From contig JAJXYO010000004.1 of the NCBI GenBank assembly GCA_021780495.1, positions 1-57,254 on the forward strand: 57,254 nucleotides of DNA. Direction: 5' to 3'. Source of the stretch: Deltaproteobacteria bacterium (GTDB taxonomy: Bacteria > Desulfobacterota > Desulfuromonadia > Geobacterales > Pseudopelobacteraceae). Shown here piece after piece: positions 36,095 through 45,380 of this stretch; position 1 is the first letter of the stretch, and each line of letters begins with the position of its first letter. The position numbers and the translations under genes are program-made. A model generated the notes under the pieces. It saw nothing but the letters and a program-made list of their open reading frames with translations. It ran no database searches and had not been told where the DNA came from.

Positions 36095-36862
36095 TTATAA
36101 GCCTGTCACGTTGAAACCGCCGTCAACATAGTGGATCTCGCCGGTGACACCGCTGGCCAGATCGCTGCACAGGTAGACAGCCGAACGGGCCACATCCTCC
36201 TGGGTGATGGTGCGGCGCAGGGGAGCCCGCTCTTCGACGTTGTGAAGGATCTGGGAGAAGCCGTTAACGCCGGATGCCGCCAGTGTCCGTATCGGGCCGG
36301 CAGAGATGGCGTTGATGCGGATTCCATCCGGGCCAACAGCCTCTGCCAGGTAGCGAACCGAGGCCTCCAGGGCGGCCTTGGCCACTCCCATGACGTTGTA
36401 GTTGGGGAAGACCTTTACGGCCCCGTAATAACTGAGGGTCAGCGCGCTGGCAGCGCGGCCCTGCATCATCGGAAGCGCCTGGTTCATGATACCGAGAAAG
36501 GAATAGACGCTGATATCCATGGCCGTGGCAAAGCCTTCACGACTGGTGCCGACAATGGTCCCCTTCAGTTCCTCTTTGTTGGCGAAGGCCACGGAATGGA
36601 TGATGATATCGACACCGTCCCAGACCTTGGCCAGTTCCGTGAACACATGCCGGATGTCGTCATCGCTGGTGACGTTGCAGGGCAGTACCGCCGCTGCCTG
36701 TACGGATTCCGCCAGGGGCCTGACCCGCTTTTCAAGCGTTTCCGTGGCGTAGGTAACGGCCAGTTCAGCCCCCTGCTCATGGAAGGCCCTGGCAATGGCC
36801 CAGGCGATGCTTTTTTCGTTTGCGATGCCAAATATCAATGCCTTCTTGCCCTGCAGCAACAT
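36095..36862 (-). CDS. fabI: Enoyl-[acyl-carrier-protein] reductase FabI
   Basis: A 255-residue NADH-dependent enoyl-ACP reductase of fatty-acid elongation. It starts MLLQGKKALIFGIANEKSIA with the FabI-type glycine-poor nucleotide motif. Also visible are IIHSVAFANKEELKG, and LSYYGAVKVFPNYNVMGVAK, which holds the Tyr-x6-Tyr-x6-Lys active-site spacing, and GPIRTLAASGVNGF. I prefer ATG 36862, because GGAGG lies 9 nt upstream; the in-frame codon at 36871 overlaps that site. It is upstream of and on the same strand as hflX. Confidence 0.95.
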   Translation of the reverse strand: MLLQGKKALIFGIANEKSIAWAIARAFHEQGAELAVTYATETLEKRVRPLAESVQAAAVLPCNVTSDDDIRHVFTELAKVWDGVDIIIHSVAFANKEELKGTIVGTSREGFATAMDISVYSFLGIMNQALPMMQGRAASALTLSYYGAVKVFPNYNVMGVAKAALEASVRYLAEAVGPDGIRINAISAGPIRTLAASGVNGFSQILHNVEERAPLRRTITQEDVARSAVYLCSDLASGVTGEIHYVDGGFNVTGL

Positions 36863-36927
36863 CGTTACCATCCTCCATAAAAGCGATCCATCCGTATAGT
36901 AGCAGAAATGCTTCTTCGGGCAAGCGC

Positions 36928-37200
36928 TTAAAGCTCTTTCAGGGGTGTCTGGCCGGAAGCCGGCGTTGCAGCTTCTTCCAGATCCGTAGCCGCGGTTTCG
37001 TGAGATGCCTGCTGGGTCTGGAGCGCATTGAGGTGCTGTTCCAGGGTCAACAGGCGTTTGTCGATCCTCTCCAGGATCTCCAGGGAACGATCCTGTTTGC
37101 CCATTATGGCGAATACCACAAACGGTGTGATGAACCAGATTACCGTCAGAAACAGGGCCAGGATGCTCATCATTACCATAAATCCGCCAAAGATTTCCAT
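36928..37200 (-). CDS. Small membrane protein with coiled-coil tail
   Basis: A 90-residue protein with one long N-terminal membrane segment (residues about 5-33: VMMSILALFLTVIWFITPF plus VVFAIMG). A short coiled coil follows (ILERIDKRLLTLEQHLNALQ) and then an Ala/Thr/Glu-rich tail. The topology suggests a cytoplasmic coiled coil tethered to the inner membrane. The family is not recognised. It may be co-transcribed with fabI 65 nt downstream. Confidence 0.65.
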   Translation of the reverse strand: MEIFGGFMVMMSILALFLTVIWFITPFVVFAIMGKQDRSLEILERIDKRLLTLEQHLNALQTQQASHETAATDLEEAATPASGQTPLKEL

Positions 37201-37439
37201 GCCTGCTCCCCTGCCTACAAGTATCTATTGCTATAACACAGCAGTACGTAAAAGTTAAGGTGAAAAGACGTCACCGCTCACCCCTTTCGGCTCTTCATCT
37301 GTACGGGGAACTACCCCGCCAACTTCCAAGCTGCGTAGTGTGCGGCGGGCGGAATTTTCTGCGGTTATGCGAAAACCGGTGAAAAGTCATCCGAACCTAT
37401 GCTAGATTGTAATGATTTTAAATCGTACAAGGTGGCAGT

Positions 37440-38060
37440 GTGAAACTTATCCCTATAACCTCTCCCCGTTTTCTAGCCCCGGAGATGCTGGCCGTTATGC
37501 CGGATTGGCAGCAGATCTTTGGTGCTGAAAAACCCTTGGTGTTCGAAATTGGCTGCGGTGTCGGCGATTTTGCGGCCCAGATGGCGACACTCCACCCGCA
37601 GTGGAACTATCTCGCGCTTGATTACTACAACAAGGGCTGTCTGAAAACCTGCAAACGGGCTGACAAGGCCGGCCTGGATAATCTGCGGGTGGTGCGGGAC
37701 GAAGCCCGTTCGTTCATGGAACGCTGTATCCCGCGGCAATCGCTGCGGGGGGTGATCATCAATTGTCCCGATCCATGGCCGAAGATCCGTCATCGCAAAC
37801 GCCGGCTGGTAAACGCCGAATTTGTAGGCTATCTCGCTGAGTTCATGCTGCCAGGAGCCGATCTCTACTTCGCTACCGACTTTGTGGATTACGGCCTGGA
37901 TGTGGCTGAGTTTATGCCGGGCATAGCGGGCTTCGAAAATGCCATGGCGCCCGATCCGTACCGTCATGTGCTGGAGGGCTACCCCTTGTCCAAGTACATG
38001 AGGAAATTCATGGCCGAGGGCAAGGAAATCTATTACATTCATTATCATAAGACAGCGTAG
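37440..38060 (+). CDS. trmB: tRNA (guanine-N7)-methyltransferase
   Basis: A 206-residue SAM enzyme that methylates G46 of tRNA. It has VFEIGCGVGDFAAQMATLHP (SAM motif I, about residues 35-54), WNYLALDYYNKGCLKTCKRA, VIINCPDPWPKIRHRKRRLV (the TrmB PDPWPK hallmark, about 103-122) and LYFATDFVDYG. It starts with GTG after AAGGTGGC. It heads the long plus-strand run to cbiM. Confidence 0.93.
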   Translation: MKLIPITSPRFLAPEMLAVMPDWQQIFGAEKPLVFEIGCGVGDFAAQMATLHPQWNYLALDYYNKGCLKTCKRADKAGLDNLRVVRDEARSFMERCIPRQSLRGVIINCPDPWPKIRHRKRRLVNAEFVGYLAEFMLPGADLYFATDFVDYGLDVAEFMPGIAGFENAMAPDPYRHVLEGYPLSKYMRKFMAEGKEIYYIHYHKTA

Positions 38061-38073
38061 GCAGGGGGTGACA

Positions 38074-38424
38074 ATGGCGAATCGTGACGGCTCCAGAGAC
38101 ATTAGTATCTTCAGGCCACGCGGCACGTCAATGCGTGGCGAGGTTCGCGTCATCAGGCTGGTGCTGGCCGGCTGGCTGATTTCCATAATTGGCTTCCAGG
38201 TCTTTGTATATCTTCTGGAGGTGAATTATTCCAAGCTGCTGCTGAGTGAATTTACCTTTTTCAATCTGCCGATCCACTTCTGGCTGACAGGGCAGTTGTT
38301 ACCGCTCTGGTTTATCATCCTGTGCGCCCTGTTCAATTTCTGGATGGACCGGCATGCGGTAAAAAGTTTGGATGGCTCCCTGCGCTTCAAGCTGCGCGGC
38401 GCCAACCGGGAAGGGGAGGAATAG
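38074..38424 (+). CDS. DUF4212 small symporter subunit
   Basis: A 116-residue protein with two transmembrane helices (about residues 28-48, VIRLVLAGWLISIIGFQVFV, and about 72-95, HFWLTGQLLPLWFIILCALF) followed by FWMDRHAVK. DUF4212 proteins are encoded next to sodium:solute symporters as their small partner, and the symporter gene starts immediately after this stop. AGGGGG lies 6 nt before ATG 38074. Confidence 0.88.
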   Translation: MANRDGSRDISIFRPRGTSMRGEVRVIRLVLAGWLISIIGFQVFVYLLEVNYSKLLLSEFTFFNLPIHFWLTGQLLPLWFIILCALFNFWMDRHAVKSLDGSLRFKLRGANREGEE

Positions 38425-39951
38425 ATGTCTGTTTCCACGGTTCAGTTGCTGCCCCTGGCGATGGTAGCCGGCATGTTTGCCCTGTTCATCCTGTCAGGAC
38501 TTCGAACCCGGTCGCGTCAGGCTAGCGATTACGGTTTTAGCGGGGGTTACACCGGCCGGATCGGCATCGGTGCGGCGATCGCCAGTAACTGGATGAGCGC
38601 GGCCAGCTTCATGGGGCTGGCGGGCATGTTCTACCTGAAGGGCTATTATGCCATGGCGTTTGTGGTGGGCTGGACCGGCGGCTATGTGTTGCTGCTGGTA
38701 CTGATGGCCAGCCAGATCAGGCGTTTCGGTAAGTACACGGCGCCCGACTTCGTCGGTTTCCGCTATGAATCCGCCACCGCCCGCACCCTGGTGGCCTGTA
38801 TCTCCATTCTGATTACGGTCATCTACAGCGTGGCCCAGTTTCGTGGTATTGCCCTGCTGGTTTCATGGCTGTTTGGCATCGGCTATATGCCCGCCGTGCT
38901 GATCGGTGCCGCTCTGGTGGTATTCATGGTCGTGATTTCCGGCACGATGGGGGTTGCGCGCAACCAGAAACTGCAATACTTCGTCCTGATTGTGGCCTTC
39001 ATTCTGCCATTGATGCTGTTGAACCGCAAAATGGGCTTTTTCTGGCTGCTGCCCCAGTTCGGGTACGGTGCTGCCATAACTGACCTGCAGCAGCAATTCG
39101 GATTCTCCTGGTCGGACCCGTTTACCACGGAATCGCTCTTTCACTGGCTGGCACTCTGTTTTACGCTCATGTTTGGTACCGCCGGATTGCCCCACGTGCT
39201 TTCCCGCTTCTATATGGTGCCCGGCATTCGTGACGCCCGCTGGGGCGTGGTATGGGGGTTGTTCTTCATTGCCCTGATCTACTGGTCGGCGCCTGCCTAT
39301 GGTGTCCTGGGACGCCTGGTTGAAGCGCGGGGCGGGCTGCCCTTTACGCCGGACCCTGCCAGCGCCGATATGATCGTGCTCTCGGCGGTCAGTAACGGGG
39401 GCTTGCCGCTCTGGGTGGTCGGCCTGCTGGCGGCTGGCGGGATGAGTGCCGCCTTTTCGACCGTGGCCGGCCTGATGCTGACCGGTTCGGCCTCGTTTTC
39501 GTATGACATCTACCCGCGCCTGATCCGTCCCAAAGCCTCGGAAACGGACAAGGTCAATGCCTCCAAAGGCTTTTTTCTGCTGCTGGCGGCCGTTGTCATG
39601 GTGCTGAGCTTGCGGCCGTGGGGCATGATTGCCGAGATTGCCGCTCTGGCGTTTGCCCTGGCCGGTAACACCCTCTTTCCCGCCTTCCTGCTGGGAATCT
39701 GGTGGGGTAGGGCCAATGCGCCCGGTGTGATTGCCGGAATGCTGTCCGGGGTGCTGATCACATTTCTGCCGTTTCTGCTCGGCGGTGCCCTGCCGGTTGT
39801 TTCCAACCTGCTGCCGGCGACCTCTTCGGCGTTTATCGGCGCCCCGCTGGTGGTGGTCATCATGGTGGTCGTATCCCTGCTGACGGCGCCCCCTTCTGAA
39901 AATATCCGGCGCTTTCTTGCCCATGAAGTGCACGACTGTATGGAGGAGTGA
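38425..39951 (+). CDS. Sodium:solute symporter (SSS family, ActP-like)
   Basis: A 508-residue permease with about 13 transmembrane helices. Typical SSS segments are GAAIASNWMSAASFMGLAGM (about residues 50-69), YTAPDFVGFRYES (about 105-117), the sodium-site region GGMSAAFSTVAGLMLTGSAS (about 333-352) and FPAFLLGIWWGRANAPGVIAG (about 413-433). ActP-like members take up acetate or other short monocarboxylates. It starts directly at the DUF4212 stop with GGGGAGG upstream, and its stop overlaps the next start (TGATG), so the three genes are coupled. Confidence 0.92.
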   Translation: MSVSTVQLLPLAMVAGMFALFILSGLRTRSRQASDYGFSGGYTGRIGIGAAIASNWMSAASFMGLAGMFYLKGYYAMAFVVGWTGGYVLLLVLMASQIRRFGKYTAPDFVGFRYESATARTLVACISILITVIYSVAQFRGIALLVSWLFGIGYMPAVLIGAALVVFMVVISGTMGVARNQKLQYFVLIVAFILPLMLLNRKMGFFWLLPQFGYGAAITDLQQQFGFSWSDPFTTESLFHWLALCFTLMFGTAGLPHVLSRFYMVPGIRDARWGVVWGLFFIALIYWSAPAYGVLGRLVEARGGLPFTPDPASADMIVLSAVSNGGLPLWVVGLLAAGGMSAAFSTVAGLMLTGSASFSYDIYPRLIRPKASETDKVNASKGFFLLLAAVVMVLSLRPWGMIAEIAALAFALAGNTLFPAFLLGIWWGRANAPGVIAGMLSGVLITFLPFLLGGALPVVSNLLPATSSAFIGAPLVVVIMVVVSLLTAPPSENIRRFLAHEVHDCMEE

Positions 39952-41186
39952 TGAAAGCTCTGGTCTCCGCAAAAGGTGGCGATGTCCTTGCCTGGCGTGC
40001 CGGCGCTGATTTTGCTGCGACCTTCCGCCAGGCGCTGCTAGCTCGTCTGGAGTTCTGCCGGACGAATGAGGCCGAAGCGCTGCTGAGCGGAGCCGGGCTG
40101 GCTCTCGATGACCTGATTGCTGCCAACGACACTTTCCGCCGCCACTGTACAGATCTGCTCGAAGAGGTCCCTGGCTGTGGGGAACCACTCCGGCTCAAGG
40201 CACTTACCACCACGTTCTACGCGGGACTCTACGGCCATGTTGGCGTTCACCACTCCGCCCCGGCGTTCTACGAGTTCAGTACACGTTTCCTTGTGGCGCT
40301 GTCCGGATCGGTTATTCGCACTGCGCACGCATCGCTCGGCTTGCCTGAGCGGCAGGCGCCGCAGGTAAGGCTGATTGCCCTGGGGCCTGCCGGGCGTCTG
40401 GAGTTTTCACCCTTCTGCCCGCTCCAGCTGATGCTGGTACATAGCGAGGCCGGAGAGGCCGAACGTGAGCTCCTCTCCCGCTTGGGGCGGCTGATCCATG
40501 AAGGTTTCGAGGCCTGCGGTCTGCTGGTCGATGCAACCGTCACCCCGCGCAATCCCGAATGGAGCGGCAGCATGCCGGAATGGCGGCAACGCCTGGGGCA
40601 GCGCTTGGAGCAAGGTCAGATGGACGATCTGATCGACCTGTGCAGGCTGGCCGACCAGTCGGAGCTTTACTGCGATGGGGGTGTTGCCGTTGAATTCGCT
40701 CCATTGTGCCGGTCGCTCTTAAAGGAATGCCAATCGGCCATGGCGTTCCAGGTCACACGTGTGTGCAACCTCTCTCATGGGATTGGCATGATGGGAGGCC
40801 TGCGACTTAAAAAGAACGGTCCTTACCGCGGGCAGTTTGCCTTGCGTGACAATGCCCTGCAACCGCTTTCCGCCGCAGTCTCTGTTCTGGCTCTGCTCAA
40901 GGGGCTTGAAACGTCATCAACGCCCGAGCGCATCCGTGAAATTTTGTCGCGGCATGAGCTGGATGTTGATACGGCCGAACGGCTGCTGCAGGCCTGGCAT
41001 GCTCTGCATGAATTGCGACTGACCCGAGAATATGATCTGCAGCCCGACTGGTCAAACGAGGCGCCGCTGCACCTGAATGTCGGAGCGCTGCCCGACAGTG
41101 ATCAGCGTCTCCTGCGGGAATCGCTTGAAGCGGTCGGCGCAATTCAACGTCTTGTAGGGCAAACCTTCAGCAGCATGGAGGATTGA
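39951..41186 (+). CDS. DUF294-like nucleotidyltransferase-fold protein, probably inactive
   Basis: A 411-residue protein coupled to the SSS symporter by a one-base stop/start overlap. DUF294 proteins (GlnD-like nucleotidyltransferase plus helical C-terminal domain) often accompany ActP-type symporters. Here the nucleotidyltransferase motif is degenerate: IALGPAGRLEFSPF (about residues 142-155) replaces the family GSxGRxE, and the Asp pair normally following is missing. The C-terminal helical part with RVCNLSHGIGMMGGLRLKKN is recognisable. A regulatory, non-catalytic role for the transporter is an inference. Confidence 0.65.
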   Translation: MKALVSAKGGDVLAWRAGADFAATFRQALLARLEFCRTNEAEALLSGAGLALDDLIAANDTFRRHCTDLLEEVPGCGEPLRLKALTTTFYAGLYGHVGVHHSAPAFYEFSTRFLVALSGSVIRTAHASLGLPERQAPQVRLIALGPAGRLEFSPFCPLQLMLVHSEAGEAERELLSRLGRLIHEGFEACGLLVDATVTPRNPEWSGSMPEWRQRLGQRLEQGQMDDLIDLCRLADQSELYCDGGVAVEFAPLCRSLLKECQSAMAFQVTRVCNLSHGIGMMGGLRLKKNGPYRGQFALRDNALQPLSAAVSVLALLKGLETSSTPERIREILSRHELDVDTAERLLQAWHALHELRLTREYDLQPDWSNEAPLHLNVGALPDSDQRLLRESLEAVGAIQRLVGQTFSSMED

Positions 41187-41192
41187 CGTCTG

Positions 41193-42047
41193 ATGCTCAT
41201 CTCGCTCTCAACCGGTTCGTTGTATACCCTGCCGATTCACACGGTCTGCAATCTTTCCTCCCAGGCCGGATTCGATGGTGTCGAACTGATTATTAATCAG
41301 GATTTCCAGAAGGTCAGCCCGGCAAAACTGATTGCATCCTTGCAAGAGATCACCACAATCCATTCCATTCATGCCCCTTTTATGCCTCTGGACGGCTGGG
41401 GTGGTCCGGCCGATGCCCTGCGCATCTGCATTGAGCTGGCAGCGGAGCGCTCCATACCGCTGGTCAATTTCCATCCGCCGTCCTGGATGGGGTTCGAGGT
41501 TGGTTTCCTGCGCTGGCTGTACAGCGTGCGCGATTTTCAGAAGGAGATCGGCCGTGACGGTCAGATTGCCGTTACCATCGAGAACATGCCCTGGGTCGGC
41601 AAGTTCAAAATCAATCCCCATATCCTGTCAAATACCCAGCGTATGATTGATTTTATCCATGAACACAACCTCTACATGACCTTTGACTGTACCCATATGG
41701 GATCGGGCAAGGCCAACTTTATCAACGACTTTTACCTGTGCTACGGGTCAGGACGCATCAGGAATATCCACTTTTCCGATTATGGGCATGGCCGTGAACA
41801 CCTGCTGCCCGGACACGGTATTCTGCCCTTGACCCGTTTTCTCAACCACCTGAGGAACACCGACTACCAGAGCACGGTGACCCTGGAGCTCGATCCGGCC
41901 GAGCTTCCGGAATCTGAAACGCTTATTCTCGAAAGTCTCAAGGAAATTCTGGCATTTCTCCGCACGGAAACCGGTCAGGACAGAGGTCGGGTTCGTACCT
42001 TTGATCAGCAATTTCAGTCTGTCCAGCTCCAGGCCCAGGGGGTATGA
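41193..42047 (+). CDS. Sugar phosphate isomerase/epimerase-like TIM-barrel protein
   Basis: A 284-residue xylose-isomerase-like TIM barrel. Motifs are SQAGFDGVELIINQDF (about residues 26-41), IHSIHAPFMPLDGWGGPADA (about 57-76), VNFHPPSWMG (about 91-100), VTIENMPWVG (about 128-137), MTFDCTHMGSGKANF (about 163-177) and IHFSDYGHGREHLLPGHG (about 191-208), which supply Glu/Asp/His metal ligands. The substrate is unknown. GGAGG in the end of the preceding gene serves as ribosome site. Confidence 0.85.
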   Translation: MLISLSTGSLYTLPIHTVCNLSSQAGFDGVELIINQDFQKVSPAKLIASLQEITTIHSIHAPFMPLDGWGGPADALRICIELAAERSIPLVNFHPPSWMGFEVGFLRWLYSVRDFQKEIGRDGQIAVTIENMPWVGKFKINPHILSNTQRMIDFIHEHNLYMTFDCTHMGSGKANFINDFYLCYGSGRIRNIHFSDYGHGREHLLPGHGILPLTRFLNHLRNTDYQSTVTLELDPAELPESETLILESLKEILAFLRTETGQDRGRVRTFDQQFQSVQLQAQGV

Positions 42048-42104
42048 TGGACACCTTGCAGCGCCTGATCCGTTGTCTTGCCGTACCCGGGGTTGCCCTC
42101 AGCC

Positions 42105-42953
42105 ATGTCTGACCGATATATCGAAAAATCGTTTCTGGTCCTGCTGGTCCTTTCACTGTTGTTGCATGTCGGGGCGGGGGTGCTGCTGTATTACCTGCCG
42201 GAGAAGGCGCCGCCAGCAGCCAAGGAGCCGGTTTTCGTCGATCTGCAACAGGTGCCCGACCAGAAACTGCCGCAACAGCCGCGCCAGCAGGAGACACCAC
42301 GTCAGTCGGAACAGCGGGTACGTGTACCGCGCGAAACAGCGCCCCGCGGAGTGGATGTCGTCGATTCCGAGGCGTCGAGATCGCCCCGTCCCGCCCTGCG
42401 AAAATCCCTGCCCACACCTCAGGCCAGGCCACACCAGGAAATGCCTCGTGCTGCCCGAGAAACCCCGGTCGCCCCGGGTTCATCGGTTACCGGTCTGCTG
42501 AAGCCCAAGACCTCCACTTCACATTCCCTGTCTCAGGCGCAACTCTATCCGGGAGCCAGCCGGATGGCCAAGCTGGAGGAGAGTTACCGTCGAAAATACG
42601 AGAGTGATATCGCCGAGGGGGACACCCGCTTTCTGAACAGCGATGACATCCAGTTCGGCTCGTTTTTGAGGCGGCTTGAAAACTCTATCTACGGTGTCTG
42701 GCGCTATCCGCCGGAGGCGGCCATGCAGGGCATCGAAGGTATCACCCCGGTCAGGATCACGTTTAACCGGCAGGGGGAGATTACCGCGGTGAAGCTGCTG
42801 GAAAGTTCCGGCGCCAAGGTGCTCGACGACGAGGTGTTCCGAACCCTCAGGATGATTGGCCCGGTAGGTGGTTTCCCCAAGGGGTACGACAAAGCGGAGT
42901 TCCACCTGATCGCCTTTTTCCAGTATGGCGGGTCGCGCAGGTCGTTACGATGA
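42105..42953 (+). CDS. TonB family energy transducer
   Basis: A 282-residue protein. It has one N-terminal membrane anchor ([20 protein letters not shown], about residues 10-29) and a Pro/Gln/Arg-rich spacer (about 32-160). The C-terminal TonB domain reads [20 protein letters not shown], then [20 protein letters not shown] and [11 protein letters not shown]. It would couple proton-motive force to an outer-membrane receptor, plausibly the TonB-dependent receptor encoded 5 kb downstream. Its stop overlaps the cbiA start by 4 nt. Confidence 0.88.
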   Translation: MSDRYIEKSFLVLLVLSLLLHVGAGVLLYYLPEKAPPAAKEPVFVDLQQVPDQKLPQQPRQQETPRQSEQRVRVPRETAPRGVDVVDSEASRSPRPALRKSLPTPQARPHQEMPRAARETPVAPGSSVTGLLKPKTSTSHSLSQAQLYPGASRMAKLEESYRRKYESDIAEGDTRFLNSDDIQFGSFLRRLENSIYGVWRYPPEAAMQGIEGITPVRITFNRQGEITAVKLLESSGAKVLDDEVFRTLRMIGPVGGFPKGYDKAEFHLIAFFQYGGSRRSLR

Positions 42954-44350
42954 GCCGTCCCGGTTTTCTGATAGCCGCCCCCCAGAGCGGCAGCGGCAAG
43001 ACCACGGTCAGTCTGGCGATCATGGCGGCGTTGAGCCGTCGCGGCCTGGCGGTGGCCCCCTTCAAGTGCGGTCCGGACTTTATCGATCCCGGCTACCATC
43101 AGGCGGTGACCGGCCGTGCTTCCATCAACCTGGACGGCTGGATGTGCCCGGCTGATTTCGTGCGCGCTACCTTTGACCTTCATTCCGCCGGGGCCGATGT
43201 TGCGGTGATCGAAGGTGTCATGGGCCTGTTCGACGGCATCGGCGCTTCCTGCAAGGAAGGCAGCTCCGCCCAGATCGCCGCCATCACCGGTGCCCCGGTG
43301 GTGCTGGTGGTCAACGCGCGCGGCATGGCGGCCAGCGCGGCGGCCTTGATCAAAGGTTTTGTCGATTTCGATCCGCAGGTCAGGCTGGCCGGGGTGATCT
43401 TCAACAACGTCGGCAGCGATGCACATGCCGGACTCCTGCGGCAGTCGCTGGCCGCTGCCCTGCCTGCTGTGACGGTGTTCGGCTGTATCCCCCGCGATGA
43501 GTCGCTGGCCATCTCTTCGCGTCACCTGGGTCTGGTAACGGCCGATGACAACCCGCTGTCGCGCGCATTCGTCGACCGGCTGGCGCAGATGGCCGAGAGC
43601 TGCCTGGATCTGGCTGGGTTGATTGAACTGCAAATCCCCCCCGGCCCCCCTTTCACGAAGGGGGGAGTAAACTCCCCCCCCTTTACAAAAGGGGGGCAGG
43701 GGGGGATTTGCATCGCCGTGGCCCGCGATGCCGCTTTCTGCTTCTGCTATCCGGATAACCTGCGGCTGCTGCGGGAAGCGGGTGCCGAGATTGTTTTTTT
43801 CTCGCCGCTGGCTGACCGGGGATTGCCGCCGGGCTGCGCCGGTATCTACCTGCCGGGTGGCTATCCGGAACTGCACACGCAACGCCTCGCGGCGAATGGC
43901 GCTCTGCAGGCCGCGATCATTGCCGCGATCCACGCTGATATGCCGGTCTATGCAGAGTGCGGCGGCCTGATCTATCTTTCGGAAGGGGTGGCGGATGCCG
44001 GCGCGTTTGTGGGTGTCTTCCCGGTGCGGGCCCGGATGCTGGCGCAGCGCAAGGCGCTTGGTTACCGCCAGGTGGAGGCTTGTGCCGGCAGCCTGATCGG
44101 CCCTGCCGGGACCGTTGCCCGGGGGCATGAATTCCACTACTCCGAGATCGGCACACTGCCGGCCGCGATCGAACGGATCTACCGGGTGACACGCCAGGGG
44201 AGAGAGCTGGCCGCTGAAGGCTACCGCTACCGCAGTTGCCTGGCATCCTACATCCATCTGCATTTTGGCAGCAACCCGCTGATAGCGCCGGCCTTTGTCG
44301 CTGCCTGCAAGGCATACCGGGCTATGAGCGGGGCCGGGAGTCTTTCATGA
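42950..44350 (+). CDS. cbiA: Cobyrinate a,c-diamide synthase
   Basis: A 466-residue two-domain amidotransferase of cobalamin synthesis. The P-loop domain begins [20 protein letters not shown] and has [14 protein letters not shown] and GVMGLFDGI. The C-terminal glutamine-amidotransferase domain has [25 protein letters not shown], the nucleophile Cys in [10 protein letters not shown] (about residue 339) and [10 protein letters not shown]. The linker (about residues 227-254) is formed by an in-frame 80-nt double-hairpin repeat that encodes PPFTKGG twice. The gene overlaps tonB upstream and cbiM downstream. Confidence 0.93.
   Translation: MSRPGFLIAAPQSGSGKTTVSLAIMAALSRRGLAVAPFKCGPDFIDPGYHQAVTGRASINLDGWMCPADFVRATFDLHSAGADVAVIEGVMGLFDGIGASCKEGSSAQIAAITGAPVVLVVNARGMAASAAALIKGFVDFDPQVRLAGVIFNNVGSDAHAGLLRQSLAAALPAVTVFGCIPRDESLAISSRHLGLVTADDNPLSRAFVDRLAQMAESCLDLAGLIELQIPPGPPFTKGGVNSPPFTKGGQGGICIAVARDAAFCFCYPDNLRLLREAGAEIVFFSPLADRGLPPGCAGIYLPGGYPELHTQRLAANGALQAAIIAAIHADMPVYAECGGLIYLSEGVADAGAFVGVFPVRARMLAQRKALGYRQVEACAGSLIGPAGTVARGHEFHYSEIGTLPAAIERIYRVTRQGRELAAEGYRYRSCLASYIHLHFGSNPLIAPAFVAACKAYRAMSGAGSLS
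43631..43710. repeat. 80-nt double-hairpin repeat inside cbiA
   Basis: The outer arms CAAATCCCCCC (from 43631) and GGGGGGATTTG (to 43710) are complementary. Inside are two consecutive hairpins, CCCCCCTT/AAGGGGGG (43645-43665) and CCCCCCTTT/AAAGGGGGG (about 43676-43696). It resembles dispersed G/C-run elements that translate as PPFTKGGxGG in many genomes. It lies in frame between the two cbiA domains. Confidence 0.85.
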
Positions 44351-45096
44351 AACATAGCCGCATCATTGTGCCGTCTGCCCTCCTGGCTGTTCTTTTGCTG
44401 CCATCCTACGCCGCCGCCATGCATATCTCCGAGGGGATCCTGCCGTTCTCCTGGGCCCTGTTCTGGTTCGTTGCCTCAGCCCCCTTTCTGGCGCTGGGTT
44501 TGCGGACCCTGGCGCGCCGCTCTGAGAACGATCTTTCCAGCAAGCCCCTGGTCGGTATGGTGGCAGCGGTGGTGTTCGTCATCTCCTGCATGCCGATCCC
44601 AGTGCCCATGGCCGGAACCTGCTCGCACCCGTGCGGCACCGGACTGGCCGCGATACTGCTGGGCCCGGAACTGGGTGTGGTTGTGGCGGCGGTGGCCCTG
44701 CTGATTCAGGCCCTGTTCCTGTCCCATGGCGGCCTGTCCACCTGGGGCGCCAACCTGTTCACCATGGGGGTAATGGGTTCCTTTGGCGGCTACCTGGTGT
44801 TTAGGGGATTGCGCATCTGCCGGGTCAACCTGCTGGTTGCCGCCTTTATGGCCGGGGTGGCCGCCGACTGGGCTACCTATGCCGGAACCGCCCTGATCAT
44901 GGCAGCGGGTATCAGGGGTGAGAGCGCCTTTTGGCCGTTGGCCGGGAAAATCGCCCTGGCCTTTGTGCCGACACAACTCCCCTTGGGGCTGATTGAAGGG
45001 GTCATGACGGCCGGGATGATTTCGCTGCTGCGGAAAAAACGCCCGGATCTGCTGGCAAGAACCGCTCTGGCGGGGATTGAGGGGGCCGGGCGATGA
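44347..45096 (+). CDS. cbiM: ECF cobalt/nickel transporter substrate-binding subunit CbiM
   Basis: A 249-residue membrane protein. A cleavable signal-like segment precedes the conserved metal-binding N-terminus [17 protein letters not shown], whose Met-His-Ile motif ligates cobalt or nickel. Also diagnostic are [20 protein letters not shown] (about residues 80-100) and [20 protein letters not shown] followed by FTMGVMG (about 118-145). It starts at the ATGA overlapping the cbiA stop. The ECF partners CbiQ and CbiO are not in this window. Confidence 0.93.
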   Translation: MKHSRIIVPSALLAVLLLPSYAAAMHISEGILPFSWALFWFVASAPFLALGLRTLARRSENDLSSKPLVGMVAAVVFVISCMPIPVPMAGTCSHPCGTGLAAILLGPELGVVVAAVALLIQALFLSHGGLSTWGANLFTMGVMGSFGGYLVFRGLRICRVNLLVAAFMAGVAADWATYAGTALIMAAGIRGESAFWPLAGKIALAFVPTQLPLGLIEGVMTAGMISLLRKKRPDLLARTALAGIEGAGR

Positions 45097-45380
45097 TGAA
45101 GATGATGCGCCCTGCGGCCGTTTCTGTTGTGCTGCTGTTTGTCCTGGGGAGCGGGCCGTTGCAGGCCGGAGAAAAATGGCAGGGGGTCGATGATGCCGTG
45201 GTCAATAAAATTGCCCGGGAACATGGCCACCCGGAACGCCCAGCGCTGATCCCCGCGGCAGCGGGCGATCTGCAACTGTTCATGTTTCTGCTGGCCGGGA
45301 CAATGGGCGGTTTTGTGGCCGGGTATTACTGGCGTGTGTTGATGGAAGGTGCGCAGAAACGCAGCAGGGAAAAACCGTAG
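45093..45380 (+). CDS. Small CbiN-like partner of CbiM
   Basis: A 95-residue protein overlapping the cbiM stop by 4 nt. It has an N-terminal signal or anchor segment (AAVSVVLLFVLGSGPLQA), a periplasmic stretch EKWQGVDDAVVNKIAREHGH and a C-terminal membrane helix (LQLFMFLLAGTMGGFVAGYY). The two-helix layout and position match the small N subunit of CbiMN/NikMN systems, though sequence similarity to CbiN is not obvious to me. Confidence 0.7.
   Translation: MMKMMRPAAVSVVLLFVLGSGPLQAGEKWQGVDDAVVNKIAREHGHPERPALIPAAAGDLQLFMFLLAGTMGGFVAGYYWRVLMEGAQKRSREKP

Noticed and set aside
38863..40188. Long minus-strand open frame (about 440 codons) opposite the symporter
   Set aside because: It has biased composition (Gln/His/Arg/Gly), no ribosome site and no family features, and the plus strand encodes a clear SSS symporter. 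It is a shadow of high-GC codon use.
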